From Citrifermentans bemidjiense Bem (lineage in GTDB: Bacteria; Desulfobacterota; Desulfuromonadia; Geobacterales; Geobacteraceae), in the NCBI RefSeq assembly GCF_000020725.1, contig NC_011146.1, positions 3,595,501 through 3,659,500 on the forward strand: 64,000 nt of DNA, written 5' to 3'. The notes under the pieces were generated by a model that worked only from the letters and a program-made list of their open reading frames with translations, was not told the origin of the DNA and made no database searches. The stretch's first letter is position 1. Each line of letters starts with the position of its first letter. Positions 24,409 through 32,783 of this stretch are shown piece by piece. Made by a program: the position numbers and the translations under genes.

Positions 24409-26088
24409 TTACAGCACTTTCACCTTGGTGATTTCCTTTCCTTCGGGGTCGACCGTGTGCACGGCGCAGGCGATGCAGGGGTCGAAGGAGTGGATGGTCC
24501 TCAAGACCTCCAGCGGCTTGCTGCTGTCGGCGATGGGGTTCCCGACGAGCGACGCCTCGTAGGGGCCGAGTTCTCCCTTGTCATTTCTGGGAGCGGCGTT
24601 CCAGGTGGAGGGAACGACGGCCTGGTAGTTCTCGATCTTCTTGTCCTTGATGACGATCCAGTGGCTCAGGGTGCCGCGCGGCGCCTCGTGGAAGCCCACC
24701 CCGCGATACTCCCCTTTGGGGATCTCGGTGTGGTTCGCGTAGGTTTGGTCGCCGGTGGCGATGTTGGCGATCAGCTTGTCCAGGTTTTCCAGCGCGATGT
24801 CGGCCATGATGTGGGCGCGCGCGCCGCGGCAGTACAGGCGCCCCATGGTGGAGTGGATGTCCTTCATCGAGAGGCCGAGGGTGGAGACGGCGCCGTCGAC
24901 GAGCTTTTTCACCTTCGGGTTTCCTGCGGCGTAGGCGGCCATGATCTGGGCCGGAGGACCTACCTGCACCGGCTTTCCGTCCAGGGTCGGCGCCTTGCAC
25001 CAGGAGTACTTTCCGTTTTCCTTGAAGTCGGTGTAGTCGGGCTTGGTCTCCCCTTCCCAGGGGTGCAGCGTGCCGTTCCCCTCGTACCAAGCGTGGGTGA
25101 CGTTTTCCTTGATGTTCTTGATCAGGTATTCGTCGCGATGGTCCTTGACCGGCCTGATGCCGGCGATGTTCCCCGCCATGACCACGCCGCCCGGGAGCGA
25201 GAACTTGCCGTTTTTGGTGTCTTCCGGGAACTCGGGGACCGCCATGTAATTGGTGACCCCTGCCCCGTACTTGAACCAATCCTTGTAGGCGCCGGCGATG
25301 GCGAGGAGGTCCGGGTAGTACACCTTCTGCACGAAGTCGCGGGTCTCCTCCATCAGGGTCCTCAGGTAGATGAGGCGCTCCATGTTGAGGGTGGCTATGT
25401 TCTCGGTGTTGATCGCGGTGGCGACGCCGCCGACCACGAGGTTCTGGATATGCGGGTTCTTCCCCCCCAGGATGGCGGTCGCCTGGGACGCCTTTCTCTG
25501 GTAGTCGAGCGCCTTCAGGTAGTGAGCCACCGCCATCAGGTTCACCTCGGGAGAGAGCTTCATGGCCGGATGCCCCCAGTAGCCGGAGGCGAAAATGCCA
25601 AGCTTGCCGCCGGCGACGAACGCCTTCAGCTTGTCCTGGACCGCCTTGAACTCCTTCTCCGAGTTACCCGGCCAGTCGGAGATGCTCTGGGCTATCTGCG
25701 CGGTCTTCTTGGGATCGGCCTTGAGCGCCGAGACGATGTCGACCCAGTCCAGCGCCGAGAGGTGGTAGAAGTGGACGATGTGGTCCTGCACCGAATGCTG
25801 GGCGATCATGATGTTGCGGATGTACTGGGCGTTGAGCGGCACCTCGACGTTCAGGGCGTGCTCTACGGCGCGGATCGAGGAGATGGCGTGCACCGTGGTG
25901 CAGACGCCGCAAAAGCGCTGCACGAAGCTCCAGGCGTCCTCGGGGGCGCGCCCCTTGAGGATGACCTCGATGCCGCGCCACATCTGGGCCGAGGACCAGG
26001 CGTTGGTAACCTTGCCGCCGTTGGCTTCGACGTCTATCCTGAGGTGCCCTTCGATGCGGGTGATGGGATCAAGCGTGATTCTAGACAT
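24409..26088 (-). CDS. hybC: [NiFe] uptake hydrogenase large subunit (Hyb type)
   Basis: 559 residues; carries the Ni-Fe active site for H2 oxidation in the periplasm. The N-terminal cysteine pair is in RFCGVCTTVHA (about 58-64). The C-terminal pair is DPCIACAVH, after which the protease removes the 15-residue tail TVDPEGKEITKVKVL. No signal peptide, as expected for export with the Tat-bearing small subunit. In some Geobacter papers the gene is called hybL. Start ATG after GGAGG. Confidence 0.97.
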   Translation of the reverse strand: MSRITLDPITRIEGHLRIDVEANGGKVTNAWSSAQMWRGIEVILKGRAPEDAWSFVQRFCGVCTTVHAISSIRAVEHALNVEVPLNAQYIRNIMIAQHSVQDHIVHFYHLSALDWVDIVSALKADPKKTAQIAQSISDWPGNSEKEFKAVQDKLKAFVAGGKLGIFASGYWGHPAMKLSPEVNLMAVAHYLKALDYQRKASQATAILGGKNPHIQNLVVGGVATAINTENIATLNMERLIYLRTLMEETRDFVQKVYYPDLLAIAGAYKDWFKYGAGVTNYMAVPEFPEDTKNGKFSLPGGVVMAGNIAGIRPVKDHRDEYLIKNIKENVTHAWYEGNGTLHPWEGETKPDYTDFKENGKYSWCKAPTLDGKPVQVGPPAQIMAAYAAGNPKVKKLVDGAVSTLGLSMKDIHSTMGRLYCRGARAHIMADIALENLDKLIANIATGDQTYANHTEIPKGEYRGVGFHEAPRGTLSHWIVIKDKKIENYQAVVPSTWNAAPRNDKGELGPYEASLVGNPIADSSKPLEVLRTIHSFDPCIACAVHTVDPEGKEITKVKVL

Positions 26089-26124
26089 TTATTTCCTCCA
26101 AAAGCTGAATTGAATTTATTGGTT

Positions 26125-27465
26125 TCAGTGCGCCTCGACCGGCGCGTGCGGGACGTCCAGCGCAGCTTTCTTGCCATGCTTGGCCGCCGTCTTTTTCGCG
26201 GGGGCATGCCCGCCACCATGAGCCGAAGTGTTGGGAAGCACGGGGAAGAGGGCTACGAACACCTTGTACCCCAGCACCTCCAGCGCCACGATGCCGACGG
26301 TGACCATCACCTCGGCGAAGGAGGGGAAGTACCTCCACCCCTGCCCCGGGTTGAAGCCGATCAGGTAGACGTTGAAACGGTAAAGGGCGCCGCCTAAGAC
26401 GATCAGCGAGGCGCTGGTGAAGAGCCAGCGCGGCGATCTCCTGAATTTCTTGAAGAAAAGGAGCAGGGAGCCGCTCGCCACCAGCAGGAACTCGGTCAGG
26501 AACCAGCCGGAGTAGAAATCCCCCTTGAGGGCGGCGCCAATCTGGCCGCGGTACGCCAGGTCCCCGATCACGACGCAGAGCCAGATCACGGTGACGAACG
26601 GAATCAGCGCGGCGAGGCCGGAAAGCTCCTCGGTCTCGAAGGGCCTCTTGAAGGAGTAGCTGGAGATGATGGACTCCAGGATCGCTATGGCGTAGCCGAT
26701 GAAGACGCAGTTCAAGAGGAACAACAGCGGCAGGAAGCCGGTGTGCCAGAGCGGGTGCAGCTTGGTCGAGGCGATGAGGAGCAGGCTCCCCAATGACGAC
26801 TGATGCATGGTCGGAAGCGTAATGCCGAGGACGATGAAGAAGATGAGGACCTTGTTCAGGCGCGGCTTGAGCCACACGGCCCCCAGGCGTACCATCTCCA
26901 GCTTGTCCTGCATGCTCTTTTGGTCCGGGGCTATTTTCGGGTGCAGCCAGTTCCTGACCGCGTTCATCCGATCCCACTTGCTCTGCTCGATGGAGGTCAG
27001 GATGGCCGGGAGGAACTCGAGGATGAGAACCGTGGAATAGGCCATGACGCAAAGGGCGACCTCGAACATGGCGGAGTTCGCCTGCCACTTGCTCGGGATG
27101 AAGAAGTTGTAGGCGTTCCAGGGGCGACCCAAGTCGACCATGACCGAGAAGCCGGCCAGGCCGTAGCCGAACATGGAGGTGAGGATCGCCGAGCGGATCA
27201 TCGGGTGGTACTGCATCCGGTTCCGGATGTAGACCAGGATGGCGACCGCGTAGCCGCCGCAGGCGATGGCGGTTCCGGTGGCGACGTCGTAGGTGATCCA
27301 GATCCCCCAGGGGTAGCCGTCGCTCATGTTGGAGACCGCGCCGATACCCTTCACGTAGCGCACCCCCACGAAGTAGAAGCCGAGCAGCACCACCGACAGG
27401 AGGATGAAGAATGACTTGGTAAAGATCTTACCTTCCAGCTTTTGGTATTCTTCAGGATTTCCCAT
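26125..27465 (-). CDS. hybB: Hydrogenase membrane quinone-reducing subunit (HybB, NrfD-like)
   Basis: 446 residues with about ten transmembrane helices, of the NrfD/PsrC family rather than a cytochrome b. It passes electrons from HybA to the quinone pool without heme. Examples are SFFILLSVVLLGFYFVGVRYVKG and the conserved DGYPWGIWITYDVATGTAIACGGYA. The C-terminal tail is basic and Ala/His-rich (GGGHAPAKKTAAKHG). The ATG overlaps the hybA stop by one base (TAATG). Confidence 0.95.
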   Translation of the reverse strand: MGNPEEYQKLEGKIFTKSFFILLSVVLLGFYFVGVRYVKGIGAVSNMSDGYPWGIWITYDVATGTAIACGGYAVAILVYIRNRMQYHPMIRSAILTSMFGYGLAGFSVMVDLGRPWNAYNFFIPSKWQANSAMFEVALCVMAYSTVLILEFLPAILTSIEQSKWDRMNAVRNWLHPKIAPDQKSMQDKLEMVRLGAVWLKPRLNKVLIFFIVLGITLPTMHQSSLGSLLLIASTKLHPLWHTGFLPLLFLLNCVFIGYAIAILESIISSYSFKRPFETEELSGLAALIPFVTVIWLCVVIGDLAYRGQIGAALKGDFYSGWFLTEFLLVASGSLLLFFKKFRRSPRWLFTSASLIVLGGALYRFNVYLIGFNPGQGWRYFPSFAEVMVTVGIVALEVLGYKVFVALFPVLPNTSAHGGGHAPAKKTAAKHGKKAALDVPHAPVEAH

Positions 27466-28394
27466 TACTTATCCTCCTGCTTCTGGTCGTGACCGTCGTG
27501 CCCCTTGTGCTTCTTCATGTTCTTCACCGCTATGAAGCAAAGGGTGCTGTAAAGCGCGACCGGGGCGATAAAGCCCTTGTAGATGGTGTGCTGGATCTTC
27601 TCGGAGAACTCGGCCGGCGCCTCGGGCTTGATGTCGGGAAGCCCCAGCTTGTTGAACGGCATCGAGGCCAGGTAGAGGTGGTTCGTCCCCCCTCCCTCGT
27701 GCTCGCCGTAGACGTGCGGCACGTACCGGTCCGGAGCATCCTTTAGCCTTTGGTGCGCCTCGGAAAGGAGGTCCTTTCTCTTGCCGAACTTGATGGCACC
27801 GACCGGGCAGACCTCGGCGCAGGCGGAAATCCCCTTCTCGCGCAGGTTGGTCGCCTTGCAGAGATCGCACTTAACGATCTGCGGCAGCGCCTTTTCCCAC
27901 TGGAACTTCGGGATGTTGTAGGGGCAGGCGATCTGGCAGTAACGGCAGCCGATGCAGGTGTTCTTGTTGTAGTCGACGATACCGGAGACCTTCTCCTTGG
28001 TCATGGCGGAAACCGGGCAGACCGAGACGCAGGAAGGCTTCTGGCAGTGCATGCAGGAGTACTTGACGTAGCTCCAGCGCTGCTCGCTCTCCTTGAAGAG
28101 CTTGATCAGGGTCCGGGTGGAACCGGAGAGGTCGCTCGGGGCGTCCCAGAGCCCGTCGCTGTCGAACTTGGCCTTTTCGTAGGAGAGGGAGCCGTAGTCG
28201 CTGTTCACCCTCTTGCAGGAGGCCATGCACGCCTTGCAGCCGACGCACTTGGTGGCGTCGTAGAGCATCCCCAGTTCCTCGTTGTTGATCTGGGTCCCCT
28301 CGTTGGCGAGCGCGCTCCCGGCGCCACAGGCCAAGAGCCCCGCCCCGGTCGCTCCCGCCAGCTTCAGGAAGTCGCGTCTACTCGGATTTTTCAT
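27465..28394 (-). CDS. hybA: Hydrogenase Fe-S electron-transfer subunit HybA
   Basis: 309 residues starting MKNPSRRDFLKLAGA, a twin-arginine signal. Four cysteine groups for 4Fe-4S clusters are CVGCKACMASC, CMHCQKPSCVSVCPV, CIGCRYCQIACPY and CDLC...CAEVCPV. A C-terminal helix (APVALYSTLCFIAVKNM) anchors it in the membrane. The start overlaps the end of the small-subunit gene by 17 nt. It links the small subunit to HybB. Confidence 0.96.
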   Translation of the reverse strand: MKNPSRRDFLKLAGATGAGLLACGAGSALANEGTQINNEELGMLYDATKCVGCKACMASCKRVNSDYGSLSYEKAKFDSDGLWDAPSDLSGSTRTLIKLFKESEQRWSYVKYSCMHCQKPSCVSVCPVSAMTKEKVSGIVDYNKNTCIGCRYCQIACPYNIPKFQWEKALPQIVKCDLCKATNLREKGISACAEVCPVGAIKFGKRKDLLSEAHQRLKDAPDRYVPHVYGEHEGGGTNHLYLASMPFNKLGLPDIKPEAPAEFSEKIQHTIYKGFIAPVALYSTLCFIAVKNMKKHKGHDGHDQKQEDK

Positions 28395-29484
28395 CGCCGC
28401 CCTCCTGCGTGTTGCCCGGAAGCTTCTTGGCGAGCATGGCGCCTGCGCCAAGTGCCGCGCCGGCGGCAAGGCCCACGAAGCCCGTGGTGAGCGGGTCGGG
28501 CCCCTTACCCTTTTCTTTCAGGTCGACCGGCGCGTAGCTGTCGAACGGGGTGGGCTCGTGGATCTGCACCTTCTCGGCGATCGCCGTCTTGAAGAGTATG
28601 TCCGGTTCCGTGCAGCCGATGCAGGGGTGACCGATGGAGACCGGCCACGCCCCCACGTCGTTGAAGCGCTGCACGGAGCAGTTGGCGCTGGTCGCGGGTC
28701 CCTTGCACCCCAGCTTATAGAGGCAGTACCCCTGGGCATGGGTCGGGTCGCCGTAGGCCTTGGCGAAGCGGCCGGCGTCGAAGTGCGGACGCCTTTCGCA
28801 ATGCTCGTGGATCTTCCTGCCGTAGGCGAACTTCGGGCGCCCCAGGTTGTCAAGTTCGGGAAGCTTCTTGAAGGTCAGGTAGTAGAGGACGGTGGAAAGG
28901 AAGTTGTAAGGGTTGGGAGGGCAGCCCGGGATGTTGATGATCGGCTTGTCCTTCACGATGTCCCTGACCCCTACGGCGCCGGTGGGGTTCGGGGCCACGG
29001 ACTGGATGCCGCCGTAGGAGGCGCAGGTCCCGATGCTGATGATGGCGGCAGCCCCTTTGGCCGCTTCCTGCAGCGACTCCATGGCGGTCTTGCCGGAAAC
29101 CTTGCAGAAGATCCCGTTCTGCTTGGTCGGGATCGCCCCCTCGACCACCAGAATGTACTTCCCCTGGTTCGCCTTCATCGAGTCGTGCAGCGACTTCTCG
29201 GCCTGGTGCCCGGCACCTACCATCAGCGTCTCGTGATAGTCCAGCGAAATCATGTCCAGGATCAGCGTGGAAATGGTCGGATGGCTCGAACGCAGAAGCG
29301 ACTCGGAACAGCCGGTGCACTCCTGGAAATGGAGCCAGATCACCGCGGGGTTGCCGTTTTTCTCGATCGCCTCGGCAACCTGCGTGTGCATGGCGAAGGG
29401 AAGCCCCATCATGGCCGTCGCGGTGACGCAGGTCTTCATGAAACTCCTCCGGGTTACCCCCTCGCAGAACATCTCTTCTTTCAT
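28378..29484 (-). CDS. hybO: [NiFe] hydrogenase small subunit (HybO)
   Basis: 368 residues; holds the three Fe-S clusters. Twin-arginine signal TRRSFMKTCVTATAMMG at the N-terminus. Proximal cluster ligands lie in ECTGCSES, GTCASYGG and GCPPNP; the distal/medial set is in CLYKLGCKGP and HPCIGCTEP. A C-terminal hydrophobic helix (GFVGLAAGAALGAGAML) anchors it. The start is the ATG after GAGGGAGG; an earlier in-frame start would spoil the Tat signal. First gene behind the sigma-54 promoter. Some Geobacter papers use hybS. Confidence 0.96.
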   Translation of the reverse strand: MKEEMFCEGVTRRSFMKTCVTATAMMGLPFAMHTQVAEAIEKNGNPAVIWLHFQECTGCSESLLRSSHPTISTLILDMISLDYHETLMVGAGHQAEKSLHDSMKANQGKYILVVEGAIPTKQNGIFCKVSGKTAMESLQEAAKGAAAIISIGTCASYGGIQSVAPNPTGAVGVRDIVKDKPIINIPGCPPNPYNFLSTVLYYLTFKKLPELDNLGRPKFAYGRKIHEHCERRPHFDAGRFAKAYGDPTHAQGYCLYKLGCKGPATSANCSVQRFNDVGAWPVSIGHPCIGCTEPDILFKTAIAEKVQIHEPTPFDSYAPVDLKEKGKGPDPLTTGFVGLAAGAALGAGAMLAKKLPGNTQEGGDEKSE

Positions 29485-29528
29485 AACAACCCTCCCTCGG
29501 AATAAAGAACAAAAACCGCACGTATACG

Positions 29529-29543
29529 GCAACACCCGTGCCA
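29529..29543 (-). promoter_or_regulatory. Sigma-54 promoter of the hydrogenase operon
   Basis: The minus strand reads TTGGCACGGGTGTTGCCG. Every consensus base of TGGCACG-N4-TTGC is present, with exact GG/GC spacing. Predicted transcription start near 29517, 33 nt before hybO. An NtrC-type activator gene lies 1.9 kb upstream in the same locus. Confidence 0.9.
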
Positions 29544-29591
29544 ATTTCGTAAACAAATTCCAAAGACGAAAGATGCTGATTTTACAGGAAC

Positions 29592-29634
29592 AAAAAAAGC
29601 GGCTGCCGTGGGGTAATCCCGCCGGTGCCGCTTT
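29592..29634 (-). terminator. Terminator between hypA and hybO
   Basis: On the minus strand AAAGCGGC (29634-29627) pairs with GCCGCTTT (29603-29596), with a GGGATTACCCC inner stem, and seven Ts follow. It would end the regulator-hypA transcript and isolate the hyb promoter. Confidence 0.65.
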
Positions 29635-29685
29635 TGTCCCAATTTGCCTGGGTACTTCTGTCCCGCGATTGTATCATTTTGTCCC
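29632..29685. promoter_or_regulatory. Triple GTCCC direct repeat upstream of the hyb promoter
   Basis: TTTTGTCCC, TTCTGTCCC and TTTTGTCCC end at 29640, 29664 and 29685, spaced 24 and 21 bp (about two helical turns). They lie about 90-145 bp upstream of the -24 element, the usual distance for enhancer sites of sigma-54 activators. Role inferred only. Confidence 0.4.
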
Positions 29686-29704
29686 GCCGCAAGGGGGACC
29701 CGCC

Positions 29705-30037
29705 TTATTCCAGCTCCAGCTCCTTGACCCTCAACTCCTCTCCGGCTACGACGCTCAGGCCAAAGGCGCCGCACCCGGGACATGGCTGGTACAGGGTGGA
29801 GATGGAGAACTCGCCGTGGCAGGCGGGGCAGCTGCCGACGCCCGGGACCAGTTCCAGTTGCAGGCGCGCTCCCTCCAGGAGGGTTCCCTTGCTGCACGCC
29901 TCGAAGCAGAATTCCACGCTCTCGGGAACCACCCCCGAAAGCTCTCCGATCAGGAGCACCACCTCGGTCACCTTACGCCCTGCGGCATGCCCCTCGCAAA
30001 TTTCCACCACGCTTTGTGTTATCGACATCTCGTGCAT
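29705..30037 (-). CDS. hypA: Hydrogenase nickel chaperone HypA
   Basis: 110 residues starting MHEMSITQSVVEICE, where His2 is the nickel ligand. The zinc site is CPAC...CPGC (about residues 71-90). It works with HypB in nickel delivery. It is separated from the other hyp genes by the structural operon and lies 65 nt after the upstream kinase gene. A 23-residue in-frame extension was rejected. Confidence 0.96.
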   Translation of the reverse strand: MHEMSITQSVVEICEGHAAGRKVTEVVLLIGELSGVVPESVEFCFEACSKGTLLEGARLQLELVPGVGSCPACHGEFSISTLYQPCPGCGAFGLSVVAGEELRVKELELE

Positions 30038-30102
30038 CTTCCGCCTCCTTGCAGCTCGAAGGCGGATGATAGCAGATAACGGGCCGCTGCAAAAGCTCTC
30101 AT

Positions 30103-31026
30103 TCACGCAGTGATGCAGGACTGCAGGGTGAAGTAGAAGATCGCTCCTTTGTCCACCTCGCCTTCGGCCCAGATCCTTCCGCCGTGGCGGTTAATGATCC
30201 GCTGCACCGTGGTGAGGCCGATGCCGTTGCCGGGGAACTCGCTGCTTGGGTGCAGTCGCTGGAAGGCGTGGAACATCTTGTCGGCGTTTGCCATGTCGAA
30301 GCCGATCCCGTTGTCCTTGACGAAGCAGGTCTTATCCGCTGCCACCTCGCGGGCGCCGAATTCGATGCAGGCCACCTCCCGCATCTGAGTGAATTTCCAG
30401 GCGTTTCTCAAGAGGTTTTTTATGGCGATCTCCAGGAGGTTCGCGTCGCCGAAGGTACGGATGCGCGGCTGGATGATGAAGTCCGCTTTGCGGTCCGGGG
30501 CGCTCTGCTTCAGGTCGTTGGCCGTCTCGCTCACGAGCTCGGAGAGGTCGACCACCTCCCGCTTCAGGTTTAGGTAGGAGAGCTGGGAGAGCTGCAAGAG
30601 CGCCTCGATCAGATCGTTCATATGCTGCGAGGACTTGAAGATCCGCTCCAGGTAATCCATCCCTTCCAGGTCGAGCCTGCCGGCATACTGCTCCTGCAAG
30701 GCTCTGGTGAAGCCGCAGATCCTTCTCAGCGGCGCGCAGAGGTCGTGGGCTACCGAGTAGTTGAAGGCCTCCAGATCGCGGTTGATCGATTCCAACCGCT
30801 CGGTCTGTTCGGTCAAAAGGCGCTCGACCTGTTGGGTCAGGAGGCTGATCTCCTCGTTGTTGGGCCTTTCCAGCAGCATGTTCCTGATGGTTTCCAACGA
30901 GCTGTGCACCGCGGACTTCAGGTCCACCGCGTAGGAGGCGTTCAGCATGCTTGATGCCACTTCCTTGTCTATGTTCAAATACCTGCCCTCCCCGTTCGTC
31001 TTCCTTTCCCTGAACATGCCGGCCAT
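30103..31026 (-). CDS. Histidine kinase without membrane sensor
   Basis: About 307 residues starting MAGMFRERK after AAAGGGGG. A coiled-coil-like linker (LLTQQVERLLTEQTERLESINRDLEAF) leads to the H-box SVAHDLCAPLRRICGF, of the phytochrome-type kinase class. The ATPase domain has NLLRNAWKFT (N-box), VKDNGIGFD and GNGIGLTTVQRI. No transmembrane segment, so it is cytoplasmic. Placed between the NtrC-type regulator and hypA, it probably signals to that regulator. Confidence 0.88.
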   Translation of the reverse strand: MAGMFRERKTNGEGRYLNIDKEVASSMLNASYAVDLKSAVHSSLETIRNMLLERPNNEEISLLTQQVERLLTEQTERLESINRDLEAFNYSVAHDLCAPLRRICGFTRALQEQYAGRLDLEGMDYLERIFKSSQHMNDLIEALLQLSQLSYLNLKREVVDLSELVSETANDLKQSAPDRKADFIIQPRIRTFGDANLLEIAIKNLLRNAWKFTQMREVACIEFGAREVAADKTCFVKDNGIGFDMANADKMFHAFQRLHPSSEFPGNGIGLTTVQRIINRHGGRIWAEGEVDKGAIFYFTLQSCITA

Positions 31027-31388
31027 TGGGCACCCCCTTTTATGAACCTGGTCGCCCCCGTACTTCTCCTCTTCCCTGGGGCTTTCTTCAAGAGGAACGT
31101 CTCCCCTGCTACCTCCCGCATGGGGCGTAATCGCCCGGGGTCCCCCCGGAGCCGGGCCTTCCACTGCACCCGCTCACTGCCTGCATTTACTACAGCAGTA
31201 ACCATGCCCACCCTTGCCGGGTTAGTTTTTCACAATGATTCTGAAAACTTGTTCCGCAACAGGGGAGCTGGATGGAGCCGCGGGGACCGCAATAAATCTG
31301 TCTTTTTCCGGCTTGGGGGCGCGGACCCTTGCGTGGGGCGGGTTTAGGTCGAACAACATTTGTGGCAGTTGCAACGTTTGTTGCCGGT
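31027..31388 (-). promoter_or_regulatory. 362-nt spacer with candidate regulatory sites
   Basis: No supported gene. Just after the regulator stop, two 12-bp direct repeats (AACATTTGTGGC at 31355 and AACGTTTGTTGC at 31373, plus strand) are spaced 18 bp. On the minus strand GGGCATGGTTACTGCT (31209-31194) keeps the GG/GC register of a sigma-54 promoter but departs from consensus at three positions. Together they could drive the downstream kinase and hypA. Low confidence. Confidence 0.35.
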
Positions 31389-32765
31389 TCAGGGAAAACC
31401 CGCCTTTCTTCTGAGCCGGTTGTTGAGGGCCTGCCGGGAAATGCCCAGCAGCGAGGCGGCTTCTCCCTGATTGCCGTTGGACATGCGGAGCGCCTCGCTG
31501 ATCAGAAGCGTCTGGGCCTCCCTCATACTGGGAAAGCCGTGGAAGGTGACGGTGACGCTTTCCTGTTCCGCGACCAGACGCGAATCCCCGGAAGCCAATT
31601 CGATCCTCTTTCTGAAGCTGGAGAGCGGCAAGCCACCTTTCTCGTGCAGCGCCACGGCGTCATAGACCATTGCCTGCAGTTCGCGCACGTTGCCGGGAAA
31701 GTGATAGTGCTCCAGCATGCGCAGCAGCTCAGGCGGATACGACGGCTTGGCCTTACCCATCCGGCGCGCCGCCTGGCTTACGAAGTGGTCCAGAAGAAGC
31801 GGAATGTCCCCCCTGCGCTCCCGAAGCGGTGGGACATGGATCTGGTGGCAGCAAAGCCGGTAATACAGGTCTTCGCGCAGCCGGCCCTGTTCCAGCAGCA
31901 TTTTGAGGTCGCGGTTGGTGGCGACAACGATCCCGGCATCGCTTAAGGAAGGCATGTCGGAACCCAGCGGCAGGTACTCGTGCTCCTGGATCAGCCTGAG
32001 GAGCTTGATCTGGGAAACCTCCCGCAGTTCGCCGATCTCGTCCAAAAAGAGCGTTCCGCCGGAGGCCCTTCTGATCAGGCCGTCCCGGTTCTGCTGGGCC
32101 CCGGTAAAAGCACCCTTGCGATGCCCGAAAAGGGTGTCCGAGAAGACCGCGTCGTCCAGCCCCGCGACGTTCACCGTGACGAACTCCCCCTGGCTCCCGC
32201 CGTAGCGGTGTACCGCCTCCGCGAAGAGCTCCTTGCCAACCCCGGTTTCCCCGGTTACCAGTACCGGCTGCCCTGAACGCGACACGGCTTTCGTCCGCCG
32301 CAAAAGGGCCAACATCTGCCGGTCCTCGGTGACGATCTCGTGAGACGCCGTATCCCTCTCCCAGTGGTGCGCCGGTCCGCGTGCAAGCCCAAGCGCCCGG
32401 TCGATTGCCGCCAGAAAACTTAAGTTGTCTAGTGGTTTGATAAGATAGTCGCAGGCGCCTGCCCGCATGCAGGATACGGCCTGTCCCACCTCGGCGATCC
32501 TGGTGCTTATCAATACCGGCAGCTGCGGAAACTCCTCCACCACCTTTTCCAGGAGCTCCTTGCCGCTGACCGTGGAAAGCGACAGATCCAGGATCACGGC
32601 CGCCGCCTCGTTGCGCCTCAAAAACGGGAGCAACTGAGCCCCGTCGTCAAAGGCCATCACCGGCCCGATGCCGCGCCCCTTCAGGAGCATGGCGTACAGC
32701 ATGAGCATCCCTTCGTCGTCGTCGACGAGCACGACTGGGAGCGGCGTTGTGCGACCACTTTTCAT
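31389..32765 (-). CDS. Sigma-54-dependent response regulator (NtrC family)
   Basis: 458 residues in three parts. Receiver (VVLVDDDEG; acceptor in AVILDLSLSTVSG, about residue 58; LIKPLDN). AAA+ domain with Walker A TGETGVGKE, the sigma-54 contact loop GAFTGA and Walker B GGTLFLDEIGEL. Fis-type helix-turn-helix at the end (GNQGEAASLLGISRQALNNRL). 18 nt after the MEDS kinase gene. By position and by the nearby perfect sigma-54 promoter it is the likely activator of hyb, comparable to HoxA. Confidence 0.95.
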   Translation of the reverse strand: MKSGRTTPLPVVLVDDDEGMLMLYAMLLKGRGIGPVMAFDDGAQLLPFLRRNEAAAVILDLSLSTVSGKELLEKVVEEFPQLPVLISTRIAEVGQAVSCMRAGACDYLIKPLDNLSFLAAIDRALGLARGPAHHWERDTASHEIVTEDRQMLALLRRTKAVSRSGQPVLVTGETGVGKELFAEAVHRYGGSQGEFVTVNVAGLDDAVFSDTLFGHRKGAFTGAQQNRDGLIRRASGGTLFLDEIGELREVSQIKLLRLIQEHEYLPLGSDMPSLSDAGIVVATNRDLKMLLEQGRLREDLYYRLCCHQIHVPPLRERRGDIPLLLDHFVSQAARRMGKAKPSYPPELLRMLEHYHFPGNVRELQAMVYDAVALHEKGGLPLSSFRKRIELASGDSRLVAEQESVTVTFHGFPSMREAQTLLISEALRMSNGNQGEAASLLGISRQALNNRLRRKAGFP

Positions 32766-32783
32766 GATAGTGCCTCTTCTCCG

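Noticed and set aside
24457-26397. Open frame of 646 codons on the plus strand
   Set aside because: Exact antisense of the hydrogenase large-subunit gene and the end of hybB; no motif or ribosome site.
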